From contig NZ_KB899248.1 in NCBI RefSeq assembly GCF_000378105.1, positions 124,001-188,000 of the forward strand: a stretch of DNA of 64,000 nucleotides. The letters are read 5' to 3'. The translations under genes and the position numbers were made by a program. Numbering within the stretch: the first letter of the stretch is position 1; each line of letters opens with the position of its first letter. Positions 34,725-44,116 of this stretch are shown one piece after another. Source of the stretch: Rubritalea marina DSM 17716 (GTDB lineage: Bacteria; Verrucomicrobiota; Verrucomicrobiia; Verrucomicrobiales; Akkermansiaceae). The notes under the pieces are model-generated. The model was not told where the DNA came from, did not search any database, and saw nothing but the letters and a program-made list of their open reading frames with translations.

Positions 34725-35489
34725 ATGATCGGGGGAGGTGACAGAGACTGTAACTTTGCGGTAGTCGATGAATCAGATGATTGGATTGTGGTCGATAAGG
34801 CTGCTCCTTTGATTGTGCATCCGACGAATAATAAGCGAGAAGCCACCTTGCTCTGTGGTCTTCAAGAATTGCTTGTTTACGAACTAGCTAATGGAGCGGC
34901 GCTATCCTTGATGAACCGGCTTGACCGCGAGACTAGCGGCTTGGTCTTGGTGGCTAAGAACAAGTCAGCGGCTCGCCAATTTGGGCGAGCGATGGAGCGC
35001 CGACAGATTCACAAAGAGTACGAAGCTCTCGTGTTTGGTTGGCCCGAATGGGATGATTTTACTGTGGAGGAACCAATCCTACGCAAAGGGGAAGTCATGG
35101 AGTCACCTATCTGGCTGAAGCAATCGGTGCATCCAGCGGGTAAGGCATGCCGTACCGAGTTTCAGGTATTCGAGCGACGAATCGTGCATGGCGAGAAGGT
35201 ATCTTGGCTGCATGTGCTGCCGCATACTGGTAGAATGCATCAGATCCGTGTGCATGCTGAATATGCTGGCTTTCCGTTGATTGGTGATAAAATTTACGGC
35301 CCAGATGAGCACCATTATTTAGAGCATATTGAGCGGGGATGGACTGAGGAAATGCAGCGCGCATTGTACCTGAAGAGGCATGCTCTTCACGCCAGTCACC
35401 TGCACGTTCGTACGGATGATCTCGAGCTTCGCTGGTCTTGTCCGATGGCAGATGATCTGAAGCGCTGGTTCCAGAGCGGAATTTATTAG
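34725..35489 (+). CDS. RluA-family RNA pseudouridine synthase
   Basis: 254 residues. The catalytic Asp lies in MNRLDRETSGLVLVAKN. VDKAAPLIVHPTNN at the start, GRAMERRQIHKEYEALVFG, LPHTGRMHQIRVHAEYAGFP and IGDKIYG complete the RluA fold. No N-terminal S4 domain is present. It isomerises specific uridines in rRNA or tRNA; which site cannot be told from the sequence. It follows the UPF0047 gene by 7 bp, so the two share a transcript. Confidence 0.88.
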   Translation: MIGGGDRDCNFAVVDESDDWIVVDKAAPLIVHPTNNKREATLLCGLQELLVYELANGAALSLMNRLDRETSGLVLVAKNKSAARQFGRAMERRQIHKEYEALVFGWPEWDDFTVEEPILRKGEVMESPIWLKQSVHPAGKACRTEFQVFERRIVHGEKVSWLHVLPHTGRMHQIRVHAEYAGFPLIGDKIYGPDEHHYLEHIERGWTEEMQRALYLKRHALHASHLHVRTDDLELRWSCPMADDLKRWFQSGIY

Positions 35490-35648
35490 CTAAAATTGAA
35501 TGAATGCATCCGACGAATCTGAAAAAACTAGTAGAAATGCGAAAGATCTGATCAGTTAAGCACAAAAATGGCGCAAGTTCCTGTTGCCATGCACTTTGAA
35601 GTGGTCTAAACGCCGGAAGTAACTTTTCACTGAAAAAAGGTAAAAAAT

Positions 35649-37082
35649 ATGAGCAAGAGTGATTTCGGCCTAATTGGCCTAGCCGTAATGGGCCAGAACT
35701 TGGTTCTCAATGTAGAGAGCCGTGGTTTCCAAGTTTCCGTGTACAACCGTACGACTTCTGTAACTGACGAATTTATCGCAGCAAACCCAGGCAAGCAGCT
35801 TGTGGGGGCACACACACTAGAAGACTTTGTCGAGAGCCTCGCGTCTCCTCGTAAGATTCAGATTATGGTGAAGGCTGGTGGCCCAGTCGACGCAGTGATC
35901 GATTCTCTGGTGCCACTTCTCGACGAAGGTGACATCATCATCGACGGTGGTAACACTCTCTACACAGATACTGAGCGCCGTGAAAAAGCTCTCTCTGAGA
36001 AAGGGTTCCGTTTCATTGGAGCTGGTGTTTCAGGTGGTGAAGAAGGAGCCCTCAAAGGCCCATCCATCATGCCTGGTGGTCCAACATCCACTTGGGATGT
36101 GATGAAGCCAATCTTCGAGTCCATCTCCGCCAAGGTAGATGGTACTCCATGTGTCACTCACATCGGCGAAGGCGGCGCAGGTCACTTCGTAAAGATGGTG
36201 CACAATGGCATCGAATACGGTGACATGCAGCTCATTTGTGAAGCATACAACATTTTCAAAGCAGCTGGCTTCTCCAACGAAGAGCTCGCTGAGATTTTTG
36301 CTGACTGGAATGCAGGCGACCTCGAGTCATACCTCATCGAAATCACGGCAAACATCTTCAAACAAAAGGACCAAGAGACTGGCAAAGACATCGTCGACCT
36401 CATCGTCGACAAAGCTGGCCAAAAAGGTACTGGTCGCTGGACCGTGATGGGCTCAGTTGAACAAGCAGTTCCATTCTCAACCATCGCTGGCTCCGTAGAA
36501 GCACGTATCCTTTCTTCCATGCGTGACCAACGTAAGGTGGCTTCTGGCATCCTTCAGGGTCCAGACAACTGGAACTTCGAGCTCAAAGGCATGAGCAAGG
36601 AGGAGCTTGTTTCTAAAGTGCGCAACGCACTCTACGCATCCAAGATCGTATCCTACGCACAGGGTCTCGACCTCATCGCTAAGGTGGGTCGTGAAAAGAA
36701 CTGGGGTCTCGACCTTGGCGCAATCGCACGCATCTGGCGTGGTGGTTGTATCATCCGTGCTCAGTTCCTCAACCGCATCACTGAAGCGTACGAAGAGAGC
36801 CCAGACCTCACCAACCTCATGCTTGCCCCATTCTTCACCGAAATCCTCAACAAGGGTCAGCAGGACTGGCGCGAGGTGGTGGGTCTCGCTGCTGTGAACG
36901 GCATCCCAGTACCATCCTTCGGTGGTTCACTTTCCTACTTCGATGCCTACCGTGCAGAGCGCGTTCCTGCGAACCTTCTGCAGGCGCAACGTGACTTCTT
37001 CGGTGCTCATACCTACGAGCGTATCGACAAGCCAGAAGGCGAGTTCTTCCACACCGAAGACTGGCCAGAGCTCATCGACTAA
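35649..37082 (+). CDS. gnd: 6-phosphogluconate dehydrogenase (decarboxylating)
   Basis: 477 residues, the usual long form. The N-terminal NADP site is GLIGLAVMGQNLVLNVESRG; GAGVSGGEEGALKGPSIMPG and GHFVKMVHNGIEYGDMQLI are substrate and catalytic blocks (Lys and Glu). It oxidises 6-phosphogluconate to ribulose 5-phosphate with NADPH formation in the pentose phosphate pathway. Codon use is strongly biased (many AAC, CTC, GGT), as in highly expressed genes. AAAAGG lies 9 bp before the ATG, and a strong terminator follows. Confidence 0.97.
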   Translation: MSKSDFGLIGLAVMGQNLVLNVESRGFQVSVYNRTTSVTDEFIAANPGKQLVGAHTLEDFVESLASPRKIQIMVKAGGPVDAVIDSLVPLLDEGDIIIDGGNTLYTDTERREKALSEKGFRFIGAGVSGGEEGALKGPSIMPGGPTSTWDVMKPIFESISAKVDGTPCVTHIGEGGAGHFVKMVHNGIEYGDMQLICEAYNIFKAAGFSNEELAEIFADWNAGDLESYLIEITANIFKQKDQETGKDIVDLIVDKAGQKGTGRWTVMGSVEQAVPFSTIAGSVEARILSSMRDQRKVASGILQGPDNWNFELKGMSKEELVSKVRNALYASKIVSYAQGLDLIAKVGREKNWGLDLGAIARIWRGGCIIRAQFLNRITEAYEESPDLTNLMLAPFFTEILNKGQQDWREVVGLAAVNGIPVPSFGGSLSYFDAYRAERVPANLLQAQRDFFGAHTYERIDKPEGEFFHTEDWPELID

Positions 37083-37115
37083 ACGAGTCGAATCAGTTCA
37101 CTGATTTTTAAATGA

Positions 37116-37148
37116 CGCAACTCGACTGGTTCGAGTTGCGTTTTTTTT
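37116..37148 (+). terminator. Intrinsic terminator after gnd
   Basis: A perfect 10-bp stem (CGCAACTCGA/TCGAGTTGCG, 5-nt loop) followed by eight Ts. Confidence 0.92.
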
Positions 37149-37311
37149 GTGTGAAGCCGCTGGAGTAGCGGTGATGGAGCAGCTCTTGTTTAGTTTTCAG
37201 ATCTCACAGCCTTCGCTTGGGATGGCTCAATGATGTCGAGCCAGAGTGAGTCGCATTGATACTTTGGAGTATGCAGGAGAGTGGATTTACGTTACTCCCA
37301 TTGGTGTGACA

Positions 37312-38265
37312 ATGGATATGGAAGTATCATTTGAGGAGTTTGATCTGGCGGCTACGTGGCTTGTAGGAGTTTCTGGCGGTAGAGACTCGATGTGTCTTCT
37401 TGAGTTGATGTTCCAAGCTGGCTTTCAGAAGCTGATCGTGGTCCATGTGAACCATGGCTTGCGTGGTGCTGAGGCTGACGAGGATGCATCGTGTGTGCAA
37501 CAACGCGCCTCTGAGCTAGGGCTACCATGCGAGCTTGTGCATGCCGATGTGCGCAGCACGATGCTGAACCAGCATTGGGGGTTAGAAAAGGCAGCCAGAG
37601 AAGTAAGGCATCTTGCGTTTGCTGAGTTATTCTCCCGACACCAAGCGAATGGAGTATTCTTGGCGCACCACGCCGATGACCAGATAGAAACAGCCTTGTT
37701 CAATTTGCTGCGCGGTTCACATGGACTCAAAGCCATGCAGTCTGAATCCCGTATCTTGACTGCTCGCGGAGCTCTAAAGATCCATCGCCCTATGCTGAAG
37801 GTGCGCCGTTGGCAAATCACACAATTCATGCAGCAACGGGGACTAGCGTTTAGAGAAGATGCTAGTAATGCTGAGCCGATCACGGCGCGTAACAGGTTGC
37901 GCAATGAAGCGCTTCCTCTGCTCGAGTCGATCATGGGGAGGGAGGTGGTCCCCGCTCTGATCGCCGCTGTTGAGGCGCAGGAGAGAATGGATCTCGCGCT
38001 GGAGGAACTAACGCCATCATTGGATGAGCTTCTTGACCCTCAGGAGAGGATCCACTTGCCCAGTTTTGTGAGACTTCCACTGGCTTCACAAAGTGCGTTA
38101 CTGCACGCCTACTTGAAAAAGTACTCCGTGCCCGATATTGGAAGAGCTACCATTGACGCCTGCATGGCGCTGTTGGAACCTGGCGGGAGTGCCAAGTGTA
38201 ATCTCCCCGGTGGTGCTTGGATGCGCCGCAGGGAACAACGGTTGTTTATTGAGTTTCCTCGATAA
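37312..38265 (+). CDS. tilS: tRNA(Ile)-lysidine synthase
   Basis: About 317 residues from ATG 37312. The frame is open from 37246 but that part lacks family similarity. The PP-loop ATP motif is VGVSGGRDSMCLLEL, followed by VVHVNHGLRGAEADED and FLAHHADDQIETALFNLLRG, all canonical for TilS. The enzyme attaches lysine to C34 of tRNA-Ile(CAU), changing codon reading from AUG to AUA. It is shorter than E. coli TilS (432), lacking most of the C-terminal domains, as in many non-proteobacterial versions. Confidence 0.92.
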   Translation: MDMEVSFEEFDLAATWLVGVSGGRDSMCLLELMFQAGFQKLIVVHVNHGLRGAEADEDASCVQQRASELGLPCELVHADVRSTMLNQHWGLEKAAREVRHLAFAELFSRHQANGVFLAHHADDQIETALFNLLRGSHGLKAMQSESRILTARGALKIHRPMLKVRRWQITQFMQQRGLAFREDASNAEPITARNRLRNEALPLLESIMGREVVPALIAAVEAQERMDLALEELTPSLDELLDPQERIHLPSFVRLPLASQSALLHAYLKKYSVPDIGRATIDACMALLEPGGSAKCNLPGGAWMRRREQRLFIEFPR

Positions 38266-38363
38266 TCTCGCTGCCTCGCGTTTTCTACACTTGAATAATA
38301 GTGGGGAACCAGCCAGCAATAGCTCAGAGACAATTCATCCACTTACAATATTGATTTAGTACC

Positions 38364-39074
38364 ATGGGACGCGCATTTGAATACCGTAGAGCATCGAAGG
38401 AAAAACGCTGGGACAAAATGTCCAAGCTCTTTCCAAAGTTAGGCAAGGCCATCACCGTTGCAGCAAAAGAAGGTGGCGAAGATCCGGAGGTGAATACCAA
38501 ACTCCGCGCCGCCATAGCCACGGCGAAGGCTGAGAATATGCCAAAGGACAACATCGACAAAGCGATTGCGCGAGCGACTGCTAAGGATGCTGTTTCCTAC
38601 ACCGAAGTGAATTACGAAGGTAAGGGGCCACATGGCGTGCTCATTTGGGTGGAATGTGCCACTGATAACAATACACGCACCTTCACCAACGTGCGGACCA
38701 TTTTCAATAAGTCAGGTGGTAGTTTGATGCCATCTGGCGGGCTCGAATTCATGTTCACTCGTAAGGCTGTAGTGAAATTCAAAAAGCCTGAGGGCCAAGA
38801 GCTCGAGGAGGTCGAATTGGAACTGATTGATCACGGGCTTGAAGAATTGGAAGACTTGGGTGAAGAAGCTGTGGCGTACGGCGAGTTTACGAGCTTTGGT
38901 TCGCTCTCAAAAGGGGTCGAAGAACTCGGGCTAGAGATCACCAAGGCCGCACCCGAGCGTATTGCCAATAATAGTAATGAATTCACAGAAGAGCAGCTCG
39001 AAGAAATCGAGGCCTTTCTCGATAAGTTGGAAGATGACGACGATGTACAGAACGTCTTCACCAACATTGCGTGA
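38364..39074 (+). CDS. YebC/PmpR/TACO1-family protein
   Basis: 236 residues. The N-terminus [20 protein letters not shown] and the block [20 protein letters not shown] are family hallmarks; [20 protein letters not shown] and [18 protein letters not shown] follow. The acidic C-terminal end ([20 protein letters not shown]) is typical. Members were described as transcription factors and more recently as ribosome-associated factors that help translate proline-rich stretches. It stands alone and ends at a bidirectional terminator. Confidence 0.92.
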   Translation: MGRAFEYRRASKEKRWDKMSKLFPKLGKAITVAAKEGGEDPEVNTKLRAAIATAKAENMPKDNIDKAIARATAKDAVSYTEVNYEGKGPHGVLIWVECATDNNTRTFTNVRTIFNKSGGSLMPSGGLEFMFTRKAVVKFKKPEGQELEEVELELIDHGLEELEDLGEEAVAYGEFTSFGSLSKGVEELGLEITKAAPERIANNSNEFTEEQLEEIEAFLDKLEDDDDVQNVFTNIA

Positions 39075-39113
39075 TTCCCACATCGTTGACATGGTTCAGC
39101 GATAGATCTCTCT

Positions 39114-39151
39114 AAAAAAAGCTCAGAACCTAGATGGTTCTGAGCATTTTT
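39114..39151. terminator. Bidirectional terminator between yebC-like gene and hemN
   Basis: A perfect 10-bp stem (GCTCAGAACC/GGTTCTGAGC, 5-nt loop) with seven As on the left and ATTTTT on the right, between convergent genes. Confidence 0.85.
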
Positions 39152-39334
39152 GTTTGCCTGAGTGGGGAGGGCACCGAGGCGCTTGGGAGGTTGTTTGGGA
39201 GGAGTGATTGGTAGCTTGAGTAGACAGTTTCAGCCCGTGTCGTTGGGAGGAAAATGATGCACTGGTCTAGCTTGGTCCGAGCAGGGGCTGATTCTATCAA
39301 CTTGCTACTACCAACCAAAATGGGTGATGTTTGT

Positions 39335-40684
39335 TCAGACAGTCTTTGAGTGTCGCGCCTTGGATTGAGCCAAGTGGGCATCGAAGATCATCGCGATGTT
39401 TCGAATAAAAAGTGACCCTTGTGGGGTGACTTTGAGGTAATCAGAGTTCAGCTCGACGAGCTCGTCTGCTATGAAGCTTTTTAGCTGATTGAGTTCTGAG
39501 GCGAAGTAGTCTTTGAAAGGGATGCCGAGCTCTTTGGAGAGTGTTTGGAAATGGAGCGTGTGATCGCACATGAGGCGCATGATCGTGAGCCTGCGCATGC
39601 GGTCGTCTTGGTTGAGCACGTATCCTTTGTCGAGCGGCAGCTTACCATCGTTGAGCATACTTTCGTAGGTGTTGAGGTCTTTGACATTTTGTCTATACGT
39701 ATTGTTGGTTTGTGAGATTGATGAGATGCCGAAACCACAGATTTCCACATCATGGAAGGTTGAGTAACCTTGAAAGTTGCGCTGCATCGTCTTATTGCGT
39801 TGCGCCACAGCGAGCGGGTCACTGACCTTTGCGAAGTGGTCCATACCGATGTATTGGTAGCCTCGAGAGGTGAGCTCACGGATGATGACTCCGAGCATTT
39901 TTATTTTTTCTTCACCACTAGGAAGTCCATGGCGCTCAAGAATCTTCTGAGCGGGAGCAATCCAGGGAACGTGCGCGTATGAGAAGACTGCCAGACGGTC
40001 GGGGTCGTAGCTGAGCACTTGGTTGAGTGTTTCATGGATCGAGTCTGGCGTCTGATAGGGTAGGCCATAGATTAGATCAATGTTGAGCGAGCACATACCA
40101 GCTTCCTTTGCCCAGCGAATGGCGTCACGATTCTGCTCATCACTTTGCACACGGTTGACGGCCTTTTGGGTCTTTTCTTGGATGTCTTGCACACCAAATG
40201 AAACGCGATTGACGCCGAGTCGGGCAAAGGCTTTGATGTGGTCCTGAGTGAGTCTACGTGGATCTAGCTCAGCGCTGATCTCAGCATCCTCTGCGAAGTG
40301 GAAGCGAGAATGAATGGCCCTAGCCAGGGTGTCGATCTGCTCGGGGGTGAAATGGTTTGGGGTGCCGCCTCCAAAATGCAGTTGCTGTACTGGGCGTTGT
40401 TGACCCAGGTGTGGGAGCATCAAATCCATTTCTTGTTCAAGCAATTCGATGTACTGCTCTGCCGGCGCTGTCTTGCTGGTGATCATTTTGGTGCATCCGC
40501 AGAACCAGCACAGAGAGGCGCAAAAAGGGAGGTGGAAATACAGTGAAAGTGGTGATTTCCCCATGTCTGCGACCAAGGCTTCGGCCGCGACATTCTCGGT
40601 GAATTGCGGTGCCGTAGGGTACGAGGTGTAGCGTGGCCCAGGCTGGTTGTACTTTTCGACCAGCTTTAAATCAGGGGTGATCAT
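39335..40684 (-). CDS. hemN: Oxygen-independent coproporphyrinogen III oxidase
   Basis: 449 residues, the length of true HemN. The N-terminal block QPGPRYTSYPTAPQF and the radical-SAM cysteine motif FCASLCWFCGC (CxxxCxxCxC type) identify HemN rather than HemW. GGGTPNHFTPEQ, ELDPRRLTQDHIKAF and RVSFGVQDI follow. It decarboxylates coproporphyrinogen III to protoporphyrinogen IX in haem synthesis without oxygen. It is a single gene; no other hem gene is close. Confidence 0.95.
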   Translation of the reverse strand: MITPDLKLVEKYNQPGPRYTSYPTAPQFTENVAAEALVADMGKSPLSLYFHLPFCASLCWFCGCTKMITSKTAPAEQYIELLEQEMDLMLPHLGQQRPVQQLHFGGGTPNHFTPEQIDTLARAIHSRFHFAEDAEISAELDPRRLTQDHIKAFARLGVNRVSFGVQDIQEKTQKAVNRVQSDEQNRDAIRWAKEAGMCSLNIDLIYGLPYQTPDSIHETLNQVLSYDPDRLAVFSYAHVPWIAPAQKILERHGLPSGEEKIKMLGVIIRELTSRGYQYIGMDHFAKVSDPLAVAQRNKTMQRNFQGYSTFHDVEICGFGISSISQTNNTYRQNVKDLNTYESMLNDGKLPLDKGYVLNQDDRMRRLTIMRLMCDHTLHFQTLSKELGIPFKDYFASELNQLKSFIADELVELNSDYLKVTPQGSLFIRNIAMIFDAHLAQSKARHSKTV

Positions 40685-40847
40685 ATATTCAGAATACGCT
40701 TAGTAATTGCCGATTTCTGTGCAGATGCTGACCTCGTGCGGATAAAATATGCGTGGCTGGCACATTTCATGCGAGGCAACTCAGTTCTCTTTGATCCAGC
40801 GTAGAAATCTTCTTGTTTTCAAGGGTACGCTGGTTAGAGTGTTAGCC

Positions 40848-41399
40848 ATGACTAAATTACGTCTCTTGCTCGCAGGTCTCTGTGCGTTTGCTATGGCATC
40901 GTGCTCGAACTCCATCGACATGCCGAAGGGTAGTAGTAGCGGCTACAGCTCAGCGCGCATCGTCAAGCGTGCGCCTAACAGCCAACCGATCACGGATCCT
41001 GTCGAAAAGAAAGTGCACCGTTTGATTCATAGCAATATTCAGAATCAATTCACCTCACGTGGCATGGGCTTCAATTCTTCCAATTCGGATCTCGTGGTTG
41101 CCTACATGGTGATCTACCAAGACAGCTCGACCACCACCTCATATGATGAATACTTTGGATACCACCGCGATAGCACCGAGATTCTCGACCGCGCGCATGA
41201 AATTGGCGTCATCAAGGAGAAGAATCCAGACTACTTTGAGCGTGCTGGTCTACTTGTAGACATCATCGACTCCAAGACAAACAAGCTCGTTTACCGCAAC
41301 ATTGGTGTGGTGGATGTGGTTAATAGCCCAACTGAAAAAGAAAGAGCAAATCGTGTTTCCACAGCTGTGAATGAGGCGATTTCACCATTCTTCAAGTAA
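40848..41399 (+). CDS. Lipoprotein of DUF4136-like type
   Basis: 183 residues from ATG 40848 (MTKLRLLLAGLCAFAMASCS); the frame is open 33 codons upstream without signal-peptide character. The lipobox is MASC. The mature part has KKVHRLIHSNIQNQFTSRGM, SDLVVAYMVIYQDSS and a conserved end DIIDSKTNKLVYRNIGVV, resembling DUF4136 proteins ('G......DLLV.Y....' and 'D..T..L.W.G...'). These are envelope lipoproteins of unknown role. It ends at a strong terminator. Confidence 0.78.
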   Translation: MTKLRLLLAGLCAFAMASCSNSIDMPKGSSSGYSSARIVKRAPNSQPITDPVEKKVHRLIHSNIQNQFTSRGMGFNSSNSDLVVAYMVIYQDSSTTTSYDEYFGYHRDSTEILDRAHEIGVIKEKNPDYFERAGLLVDIIDSKTNKLVYRNIGVVDVVNSPTEKERANRVSTAVNEAISPFFK

Positions 41400-41428
41400 G
41401 CATTCAGCGTTTTCAAACTCTCTTTACG

Positions 41429-41462
41429 AACTCACCGCGCCACAGTGCACGGTGAGTTTTTT
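41429..41462 (+). terminator. Intrinsic terminator after the DUF4136-like gene
   Basis: A 9-bp stem (AACTCACCG/CGGTGAGTT) with a 12-nt loop followed by six Ts. Confidence 0.8.
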
Positions 41463-41474
41463 AGTATTTAGGCT

Positions 41475-42950
41475 TTAGTCTCTAGCGGGCAGGGATTGTA
41501 GAGCTTCTGGGAGGAATTCGATCACTGAGCTTGCTGTCAGTGTCTCGGTTGATTCCTGACTGAGGGCGAGCTGAGCCGCTTCGCCGGCGAGCCAGACTGC
41601 AAGTTTGCTAGATTCTAGAGAGGTGTATCCTTGGGCGCAGAGGCCAGCAATGAGGCCAGAGAGCACATCACCTTGTCCGGCCGAAGCCATAGCTGGGGTG
41701 CCAGTGCTATTGATCCATTGTGGGGAATCGGCTGAGCAAACGATCGTGCGGGACCCTTTATAGACAAGTGTGGCGGGTGATTCTGATTGAACCAAGCGAG
41801 CTTTGTCCTCGCGGCTGCCGGAGTGGGGGAAGAGACGCTGGAATTCGCCTGGGTGTGGGGTGATGATGGATAGATGATTGAGCACCTCGTGTCGCTGTTC
41901 TGATGCAATGAGGTTGAGTGCGTCTGCATCGATCACTGTGGGAACATTACTTTGTTCGATGACCTGAAGCAGGCGCTCGGCCAGTGAGGGGACTGGAGTG
42001 CCGATGCCAGGCCCGATGATGAGCGAGTCGAATTCCATGTCGAGCATGATGCGGGGGTCGATGGCCGGCTGCACCATGACTTCTAAAGGTACCATGGTGG
42101 CGAGTACTGGATAGAGCGTGGGGGGAATGAATACCGTGATCAAGCCAGCTCCGGACTTGAGGCATGCAGTAGCTGCTAGCGCAGCGGCTCCCAGCATCCC
42201 TTCAGAGCCAGCCCAGATTCCGACTCTGCCAGACATGCCTTTGTGCTGGCCATACGGACGTCGCATGCGAGTCAGTGACGCTGGGCATATGAGTTGAGGA
42301 GCATCCGCTACATCGCCGATGAGTTGTTGGGCAGCTGAGGCACATAGATCAAGGGCTGTGAGTGGGACGTGGCTGATAGCGCCGACCTTGTCGGTGTGCT
42401 GCGAATCTAGGGTGAAGTCTTTGGGCAGGCCTATCTGAATGCAATGGTCAGAGATCACGGGGGAAGCATCTTGAGATAGACCACTGGGGACGTCTAGGCT
42501 GACCGTGACGGCTCCGCTCAGGGCACGCGTTTTGTTGATTTCTTGAACTAGCGTTATTAGGGGAGCTCGAAGTTCTCCCTGAGTACCAGTACCTAGCATG
42601 GCGTCTATAAGTATGCTCTGGTGATGGGCTGAAGTTTGCTCCTTGAGCGCTGGTTTGCCCAGTTCGGTGTATGCCATTTTGGGGAGTTCTCCCCAAGAAT
42701 CTAGTGGATAAGCGGCGCGTAATTCGATTTGCCAACCAGCTTCTTTGAGGTGCTTGAGAGCTACCAATGCGTCACCAGCATTGTTGCCTTTGCCTAGGTA
42801 GGCGATCACGTGATGCGCGTGAGGGTAGTAATGCAGGATGGTTTCTGCAATGCCGCGGCCGGCTTCGAGCATCAATGACCATGGAGAATGCCCCTGGTCA
42901 AAGGCGAGTTGTTCGATGGAGCGCATGGTGCTGGAGCTGACGGCGATCAT
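41475..42950 (-). CDS. nnr: Bifunctional NAD(P)H-hydrate epimerase / ADP-dependent NAD(P)H-hydrate dehydratase
   Basis: 491 residues from the ATG at 42950 (MIAVSSSTMRSIEQLAFDQG); the further upstream frame lacks similarity. The N-terminal ~215 residues are the YjeF epimerase domain (YLGKGNNAGDALVALKHL; DAMLGTGTQGELRAP; VSLDVPSGLSQD). The C-terminal ~275 are the ribokinase-like dehydratase (GRVGIWAGSEGMLGAAALAA; IIGPGIGT; ITPHPGEFQRLF; ASAGQGDVLSGLIAGL). It repairs damaged hydrated NADH and NADPH. Length and order match the E. coli-type fusion. Confidence 0.94.
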   Translation of the reverse strand: MIAVSSSTMRSIEQLAFDQGHSPWSLMLEAGRGIAETILHYYPHAHHVIAYLGKGNNAGDALVALKHLKEAGWQIELRAAYPLDSWGELPKMAYTELGKPALKEQTSAHHQSILIDAMLGTGTQGELRAPLITLVQEINKTRALSGAVTVSLDVPSGLSQDASPVISDHCIQIGLPKDFTLDSQHTDKVGAISHVPLTALDLCASAAQQLIGDVADAPQLICPASLTRMRRPYGQHKGMSGRVGIWAGSEGMLGAAALAATACLKSGAGLITVFIPPTLYPVLATMVPLEVMVQPAIDPRIMLDMEFDSLIIGPGIGTPVPSLAERLLQVIEQSNVPTVIDADALNLIASEQRHEVLNHLSIITPHPGEFQRLFPHSGSREDKARLVQSESPATLVYKGSRTIVCSADSPQWINSTGTPAMASAGQGDVLSGLIAGLCAQGYTSLESSKLAVWLAGEAAQLALSQESTETLTASSVIEFLPEALQSLPARD

Positions 42951-43155
42951 ACTGACCCTATAGCAAGTAGCAGGCGATTGATCTACTCTTAGATAGCACT
43001 TGCTAGTATTTATTTCTTTGAAGGAGTGCACGACGGCAGAGAATAGCAATGGTGCTGCGATGCCTGAGCGATCAAGCCATACCTGCGAGGTGAATTCATT
43101 GTTTCCCTAGCTTTGCATTTTCAATAAGTCGTGCTATGGGTGGGGCAGATTCGAC

Positions 43156-43869
43156 ATGAAGCATTACATCAAACTCGCTGAAACCACGACACCTGAAGGA
43201 GAACCACTTGAACTATATCAACATGATAACGAGTTCTTCATTAGTTCGCATGGTGAACGTTTGATGACGAGTATTGCCTACGGTTCCGAAGAGGAACTTG
43301 CGCGCATGGCGTGCCAGCCACTACGTCCAGCAAGGCAACCACGCGTTTTGATCGGGGGGCTAGGCATGTGTTACACCTTGTCTGCTGCGGTTGAGACTCT
43401 ACCTCAGCTAGGAGCTGAATTTGTAGTTGCCGAGCTGACGCAAGGAATTGTTGATTGGAATAAAACCTACCTCAAAGACCTGCATCCAGGCTTGTTGAGT
43501 GATCCACGTATTCAAATTAAAGTCTCACCGGTGCAGAAGCTTATCGCTCAGGCAAGTCAGGAATATTCAGCAATCATGCTAGATGTGGATAATGGTCCGA
43601 GTGCCTTCCATGGCGAAGAGAACGAGAGTCTTTATACTATGGAAGGGTTATTGGCTGCCAAGGCGGCTCTGAAGGATGGAGGTATCCTTGCTGTTTGGTC
43701 GGCCTATCCAGATAAAAAATTTACCAAGCTTCTGCGTAAAGCTCAGTTCGATGTATCAGAAGTCGAGGTCCCTGCATCCCATCGTGGTCGCAAGCGCAGG
43801 ATGCACACGATTTGGCTCGCCCGGAATGGCGATTATGTTTCTCAGAATGAAACGAAGCGAAAGCGCTAG
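43156..43869 (+). CDS. Spermidine synthase-like methyltransferase-fold protein
   Basis: 237 residues. A Rossmann-type glycine motif VLIGGLGMCYTLSAAVE and acidic VVAELTQGIVDWN match the nucleotide/SAM-binding core of spermidine synthase-like proteins; AIMLDVDNGP holds the position of the catalytic Asp region. Unlike true SpeE, the N-terminal domain is short (~50 residues) and the C-terminus is very basic (HRGRKRRMHTI). The pattern fits the widespread 'spermidine synthase-like' group rather than a proven aminopropyltransferase. An aguAB pathway elsewhere in the window would supply putrescine, but a link is speculative. Confidence 0.75.
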   Translation: MKHYIKLAETTTPEGEPLELYQHDNEFFISSHGERLMTSIAYGSEEELARMACQPLRPARQPRVLIGGLGMCYTLSAAVETLPQLGAEFVVAELTQGIVDWNKTYLKDLHPGLLSDPRIQIKVSPVQKLIAQASQEYSAIMLDVDNGPSAFHGEENESLYTMEGLLAAKAALKDGGILAVWSAYPDKKFTKLLRKAQFDVSEVEVPASHRGRKRRMHTIWLARNGDYVSQNETKRKR

Positions 43870-44116
43870 CGCGCGGAGCACGCGTAGTCCCACTTATATA
43901 GGGGTCACACGTGTGTCTGCATGGTGAATATTACATGAGTTTTCGTTAAAAATACAGTTTTTCTGTGCACTAGGTAAGAATTGTATAGTAGTCGATGTAT
44001 ATTTGTTAGCGGCTGCTTTTTACCTGTGTGTCATGGGTAGATGAGCAGCTAAATCAAGTGTTGATCAAGGTCTCACCCGGAGCCTCTATGCTTGCTTAAA
44101 ACCACAACAACTCTAT

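Noticed and set aside
39130-39381. 83-codon minus-strand frame between yebC-like gene and hemN
   Set aside because: It overlaps the hemN 3' end and part of a terminator, with no signal or motif.
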